A stretch of 64,000 bases of DNA from Enhydrobacter sp. (GTDB lineage: Bacteria; Pseudomonadota; Alphaproteobacteria; Reyranellales; Reyranellaceae). The position numbers and the translations under genes are program-made. The notes below the pieces were generated by a model. That model had not been told where the DNA came from, made no database searches, and worked only from the letters and a program-made list of their open reading frames with translations. The stretch lies in assembly GCF_030246845.1 (NCBI RefSeq), contig NZ_CP126889.1, positions 2,232,001 to 2,296,000 on the forward strand, given 5' to 3'. Of the stretch, positions 60,744 to 64,000 are shown in pieces. How positions within the stretch are numbered: the first letter of the stretch is position 1; every line of letters starts with the position of its first letter.

Positions 60744-60759
60744 CAGGCGGGCCCGCCTG
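60744..60759. promoter_or_regulatory. 16-base perfect palindrome at a TTGACA box
   Basis: CAGGCGGGCCCGCCTG is a perfect palindrome overlapping a TTGACA (60740-60745) in the 78-base gap before asd copy 2. No good -10 is seen at normal distance. It may be an operator, or chance in GC-rich DNA. Confidence 0.4.
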
Positions 60760-60795
60760 GGACACACGGCGGGCGTCAACACCGGGAAAAGGGAC

Positions 60796-61815
60796 ATGCC
60801 AGCCAGGAATATTGCCGTCGTGGGTGCTACCGGAGCCGTCGGGGTCGAGATCCTGCGCGTGCTCGAACGCCGGAACTTCCCGGTCGGTAAGCTGAAGCTT
60901 CTCGCTTCGGAGCGCTCGGTCGGCAAGACCCTGGACTTCAAGGGCAAGCCTGTGAAAGTCGAGCTCCTCGAGCGCGACGCCTTCAAGGGCACCGACATCG
61001 CCTTTTTCTCGGCCGGCGCCACGCGCAGCCGCGAGTTCGTGCCGGCGGCCAAGGCGGCGGGCGCGGTGGTGGTCGACAACTCGTCGGCCTTCCGCATGGA
61101 TCCGAACACGCCGCTGGTCGTCCCGGAGGTGAATGCGCGCGACCTCACGCGCCACAACGGCGTGATCGCCAACCCCAACTGCACGGCCGCGATCCTCGCC
61201 ACCGCGGTCTGGCCGATCCATCAGGCGGTCGGCATCCGCAAGATCGTGGTGGCCACCTACCAGTCCGCCTCGGGCGCCGGGGCGGCGGCGATGCGCGAGC
61301 TCGAGGAGCAGGTGCACCAGTACGCCGAGGGCAAGGAGATCACCCACACGGTCTTTCCGCACCAGATCGCCTTCAATCTCTTCTCGCACAACACCAAAGT
61401 GGCCGAGAACGGCTACAACGAGGAGGAGAACAAGGTGATCGAGGAGATGCGCAAGATGTTCCATGCGCCCGATCTCCCGATCCTGCCGACCTGCATCCGC
61501 GTGCCGGTGCTGCGTGCGCATTCGGAGGCGGTGGCACTCGAGCTCGAGGCGCCGATGTCGCCGGAGGAGGCGCGCGAGATCCTGCGTCGCGCGCCGGGCA
61601 TCAAGATCGTCGACGATCCGGCGGCCAACCACTTCCCGATGCCGCTGGAGGCCAGCGGCGATCTCGACGTGCATGTCGGCCGGATCCGCCGCGACCTCAC
61701 CAACCCGAATGGCCTCGCGCTGTTCGTGGCGGGCGACCAGCTCCTTAAAGGCGCGGCCTGGAACGCCGTCCAGATCGCCGAGGAGCTGGCGAAGCTCACG
61801 GTCGAGGTCGCGTAG
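60796..61815 (+). CDS. asd: Aspartate-semialdehyde dehydrogenase (copy 2)
   Basis: A 339-residue aspartate-semialdehyde dehydrogenase with VVGATGAVG at 8, Cys129 in ANPNCTA as nucleophile and the RVPVLRAHSEAV substrate loop. It differs across its length from copy 1 (9647-10660), for example TTHT-like HTVFPHQIAFNL and YNEEENKVIEEMRKM, so the two are old paralogs or one came by transfer. A good terminator follows. Which copy serves biosynthesis cannot be told. Confidence 0.93.
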   Translation: MPARNIAVVGATGAVGVEILRVLERRNFPVGKLKLLASERSVGKTLDFKGKPVKVELLERDAFKGTDIAFFSAGATRSREFVPAAKAAGAVVVDNSSAFRMDPNTPLVVPEVNARDLTRHNGVIANPNCTAAILATAVWPIHQAVGIRKIVVATYQSASGAGAAAMRELEEQVHQYAEGKEITHTVFPHQIAFNLFSHNTKVAENGYNEEENKVIEEMRKMFHAPDLPILPTCIRVPVLRAHSEAVALELEAPMSPEEAREILRRAPGIKIVDDPAANHFPMPLEASGDLDVHVGRIRRDLTNPNGLALFVAGDQLLKGAAWNAVQIAEELAKLTVEVA

Positions 61816-61842
61816 GGTTCCTCCGGCTCCCGGAATGATTTC

Positions 61843-61869
61843 AGCGGCGGCAGCGATGCCGCCGTTGTT
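61843..61869 (+). terminator. Intrinsic terminator after asd copy 2
   Basis: CGGCGGCA (61845-61852), GCGA tetraloop, TGCCGCCG (61857-61864), extendable by two pairs to 61843-61866, then TTGTTA. It lies 28 bases after the stop. The stem is strong, the T-run broken. Confidence 0.65.
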
Positions 61870-61948
61870 ACTTGGGCTCGATGCGCGATGCTGGCCGCAG
61901 CGGTGCGACCGTGGCACGCTGGCGCCCTCGATTGACAGGGGAACGGCC

Positions 61949-62704
61949 ATGGACCTTGGATTGAAGGGCAGGAAGGCTGTCGTCACCGGCGGCAGCAAGG
62001 GCATCGGTCGCGCGATCGCCGACGGCTTCGCGGCCGAAGGAGCGGATGTCGCCTTGTGCGCGCGCAACGCACAGGAAGTAGCGGCCGCGGTGGGCGCTCT
62101 CAAGGCAAAGGGCGTCAAGGCCTTCGGCCGCGCGCTCGACGTCGCCGACGGGCCGGCGCTCAAGGCCTGGATCGCCGATGCCGCCGGCGAGCTCGGCGGC
62201 ATCGATGCACTGGTCTGCAATGTGAGCGCGCTTGCGGTCGGTGATTCGCCGGAGAGCTGGGAGAAATCCTTCAAGACCGACATGATGCACACGGTGAACG
62301 CGGTTGCCGCGGCCGTGCCGTTCCTCGAGAAGTCGAAAAGCGCCTCGATCGTGCTGATCTCCAGCGTCTCCGGTTTCGAGGTCGATTTCGCCGCCGGTTC
62401 CTACGGCGCCATCAAGGCGGCGCTGATCCACTACGCCAAGGGACTTAGCCGGCAGCTCGTCGGCAAGGGCATTCGCGTCAACTGCGTGTCGCCGGGCAAC
62501 ACCTATTTCGAAGGCGGCATCTGGCAGAACATCGAGAAGAACATGCCCGATCTCTTCGCCTCGACGCTGAAGGTCAATCCGACCGGCAAGTTCGGCACGG
62601 CCCAGGAGGTCGCGAACGGCGTCGTCTTCATCTCGAGCCCGATGGCGAGCCGCATCTCCGGCACCAACCTCGTGATCGACGGCGCGCTCACGGTCGCGGT
62701 GTAG
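61949..62704 (+). CDS. Short-chain dehydrogenase/reductase
   Basis: A 251-residue classical SDR. Cofactor motif TGGSKGIG (13-20), catalytic Ser (VLISSVSG, about 139), Tyr152 and Lys156 (SYGAIK) are present; the usual NNAG reads CNVSA, seen in a subset resembling 3-oxoacyl-ACP reductase-like and cyclohexanol-type enzymes. Substrate unknown. It lies 10 bases before an acetamidase-family gene, so the two are probably co-transcribed. Confidence 0.88.
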   Translation: MDLGLKGRKAVVTGGSKGIGRAIADGFAAEGADVALCARNAQEVAAAVGALKAKGVKAFGRALDVADGPALKAWIADAAGELGGIDALVCNVSALAVGDSPESWEKSFKTDMMHTVNAVAAAVPFLEKSKSASIVLISSVSGFEVDFAAGSYGAIKAALIHYAKGLSRQLVGKGIRVNCVSPGNTYFEGGIWQNIEKNMPDLFASTLKVNPTGKFGTAQEVANGVVFISSPMASRISGTNLVIDGALTVAV

Positions 62705-62714
62705 GGGGAGCGTC

Positions 62715-63656
62715 ATGCACGATCACGCCAACCATACGATCCACCGCGACCACATCCATCACGGCTGGAACAACGCCTTCCCGCCGTGCCTCACCATCGC
62801 GCCCGGCGAGACCGTCCAGTTCGAGACCAAGGATGCGTCGTCGGGCCAGCTCTCGAAGACTTCGGCGGCGGCGGATCTCGCCAGGCTCGATCTCGCCTTC
62901 GTAAATCCGGTCACCGGGCCGATCTACGTCGACGGCGCGAGGCCCGGCGACGCCCTGAAGGTCACGATCCTGTCGTTCAAGCCGTCCGGCTGGGGCTGGA
63001 CCGGCAACATCCCCGGCTTCGGCCTGCTCGCCGACCAGTTCCCGGAAGCGAGACTGCATCACTGGAACTACGATCCGGGCCTCGCACCCGCGATGTACGG
63101 GCCCGGCGGGCGCGTTCCGCTGAGGCCGATGACGGGCACGATCGGTGTCGCGCCGGCGGCGCCGGGGCTGCACAGCATCATCCCGCCGCGCAATGTCGGC
63201 GGCAACATGGACGTGCGCGACCTGTTCGAGGGCGCCGAGCTCTATCTGCCGATCGAGGTGGAGGGTGGCCTGTTCTCGGTCGGCGACACCCACGCGGCGC
63301 AGGGCGACGGCGAGGTCTGCGGCACGGCGATCGAAAGCCCGATCGACGTGGCGTTGAAAATCGACCTCGTGAAGGGTGCCAGCCTGCGCTCGCCGCGCTA
63401 CGTGACGCGCGGTCCGGTGACCGACCATTTCGACAAGAAGGGCTACGAGGTGACGACCGGCATCGGTCCCGACCTGATGGCCGGCGCGCGCATGGCGGTG
63501 TCGGAGATGGTCGATCTCTTGAGCAAGCGCTACGGCTATGCGCCGGTCGACGCCTATATGCTCTGCAGCGTCTGCGCCGATCTGCGCATCAGCTCGATCG
63601 TCGATGTGCCGAACTGGGTCGTGTCGTTCTACTTCCCCCGCATCGTCCTCGACTAG
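62715..63656 (+). CDS. Acetamidase/formamidase-family protein
   Basis: A 313-residue member of the FmdA/AmdA family. A His-rich start (MHDHANHTIHRDHIHHGW), VDGARPGDALKVTIL, the HxGGNMDVRDLFEGAELYLP block (here NVGGNMD) and GDTHAAQGDGEVCGTAIE are family marks. It would hydrolyse formamide, acetamide or a similar short amide with zinc. It shares its last codon region with the opposite MFS gene: both stop codons lie in CTAG (63653-63656). Confidence 0.88.
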   Translation: MHDHANHTIHRDHIHHGWNNAFPPCLTIAPGETVQFETKDASSGQLSKTSAAADLARLDLAFVNPVTGPIYVDGARPGDALKVTILSFKPSGWGWTGNIPGFGLLADQFPEARLHHWNYDPGLAPAMYGPGGRVPLRPMTGTIGVAPAAPGLHSIIPPRNVGGNMDVRDLFEGAELYLPIEVEGGLFSVGDTHAAQGDGEVCGTAIESPIDVALKIDLVKGASLRSPRYVTRGPVTDHFDKKGYEVTTGIGPDLMAGARMAVSEMVDLLSKRYGYAPVDAYMLCSVCADLRISSIVDVPNWVVSFYFPRIVLD

Positions 63657-64000
63657 CGGCGGCGCAGCGCGGCCGAAAGCGCGATCGTCGCGGCGAGGCC
63701 GAGGCTTGCCATCACGACGATGGCGTCGCGCGGACCGAGCATGCCGGCAAGCAGGCCAATCGCCAGCACGCCGAGCGGACCGGTGCCGATGCAGACGGTG
63801 ACGATACCCATCAGGCGCGAGCGCATCTCGGCCGGTGCCTCGGTGAGCATCAAGGTCGACTGCATGTTGCCGAAGCCCGCCGTGCCGAAGCCGCCCGCGA
63901 TCATCACGGCGACTGCCAGCCAGTAGGAGGGCGACAGCGCCATCACGATCAGGGTGCACATGAAGAAGGCGGCGCCGCCGGCGAAGGCGAGCCGGCGGTC
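63653..64000 (-). CDS. MFS transporter, C-terminal part (5' end outside window)
   Basis: Leftward gene cut by the window end; 115 residues are visible, starting in frame from the last base (DRRLAFAGGAAFF...). Four hydrophobic segments and a loop MRSRLMGIVTVCIGTGPLG typical of EntS/MFS_3-like carriers (SRLMGI motif) are seen. The Met at 63961 is internal, not the start. Substrate unknown. Confidence 0.75.
   Translation of the reverse strand, partial: DRRLAFAGGAAFFMCTLIVMALSPSYWLAVAVMIAGGFGTAGFGNMQSTLMLTEAPAEMRSRLMGIVTVCIGTGPLGVLAIGLLAGMLGPRDAIVVMASLGLAATIALSAALRRR

Noticed and set aside
58300..62292. Very long minus-strand open frame of about 1330 codons over the Mo-hydroxylase, asd and SDR genes
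   Set aside because: Arg/His/Asp/Ala-rich with no domain; it mirrors the real plus-strand genes. GC-rich third positions remove stop codons on the opposite strand.

Overview
This window is a chromosomal segment from a G+C-rich alphaproteobacterium; by eye about two thirds of the bases are G or C. Clues are a CenR-type response regulator, an sdhCDAB operon, PhaR-controlled polyhydroxyalkanoate (PHA) genes, a malyl-CoA lyase/mesaconyl-CoA hydratase pair as in the ethylmalonyl-CoA pathway, DUF1289, and a TamA-TamB pair. The style fits a free-living Rhodospirillales- or Reyranella-like organism, but no rRNA or unambiguous species marker is present, so this is inference. I saw no tRNA, rRNA, CRISPR array, insertion sequence, integrase or phage gene. 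Coding density is very high, and no gene-free stretch exceeds about 300 bases (the longest are about 120-155 bases).

Layout. 1-800: two small membrane proteins. 805-6269: a PrpF-type isomerase convergent with a leftward run of ribBA-like, ald, a PolB-like exonuclease and an ABC solute-binding protein. 6379-8267: CenR-like regulator and an intact diiron ferritin-like protein. 8287-12905: class III CoA-transferase, first aspartate-semialdehyde dehydrogenase (asd), TPR/glycosyltransferase-like protein and a RutE-type nitroreductase. 12909-14461: pdxY and a LysE exporter (leftward). 14529-20046: mcl-mch followed by sdhCDAB. 20158-23483: serine hydrolase, enoyl-CoA hydratase, DUF1289 protein and phaR. 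23631-30365: PHA block (PhaE-like protein, class III phaC, BBE-like flavoprotein, phaA, MFS, phaB). 30435-35521: close-packed AhpD-like, tam, ggt, rlmI and P1 peptidase genes. 35587-41690: tamA-tamB. 41714-48811: NTF2-like protein, CPA2 antiporter, AtzG/AtzE-like pair, two SRPBCC proteins, serine hydrolase and VOC protein. 48935-51862: aminotransferase and membrane-anchored FMN glutamate-synthase-like protein. 51933-55698: leftward msrQ-modA-modB-modC-modE. 55746-60717: a divergent cluster of alpha+beta-barrel protein, enolase-superfamily dehydratase, NIPSNAP protein and a lone molybdenum hydroxylase large subunit. 60796-64000: second asd, SDR, acetamidase/formamidase and the 3' part of an MFS gene.

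How it fits together. Much of the window handles C2/C4 acyl-CoA and the TCA cycle: PhaA and PhaB make (R)-3-hydroxybutyryl-CoA, PhaC polymerises it and PhaR senses the polymer, while Mcl/Mch act on malyl-, methylmalyl- and mesaconyl-CoA and SDH oxidises succinate. A second theme is molybdenum: modABC with a ModE-like regulator and a candidate ModE operator over its promoter, next to MsrQ (normally partner of the Mo enzyme MsrP) and a few kilobases from a Mo-hydroxylase subunit. Most promising for something undescribed are the MLE/NIPSNAP/Mo-hydroxylase cluster (55.7-60.7 kb), the reduced PhaE-like partner of PhaC, and a dispersed palindromic element seen twice, each time between convergent genes.
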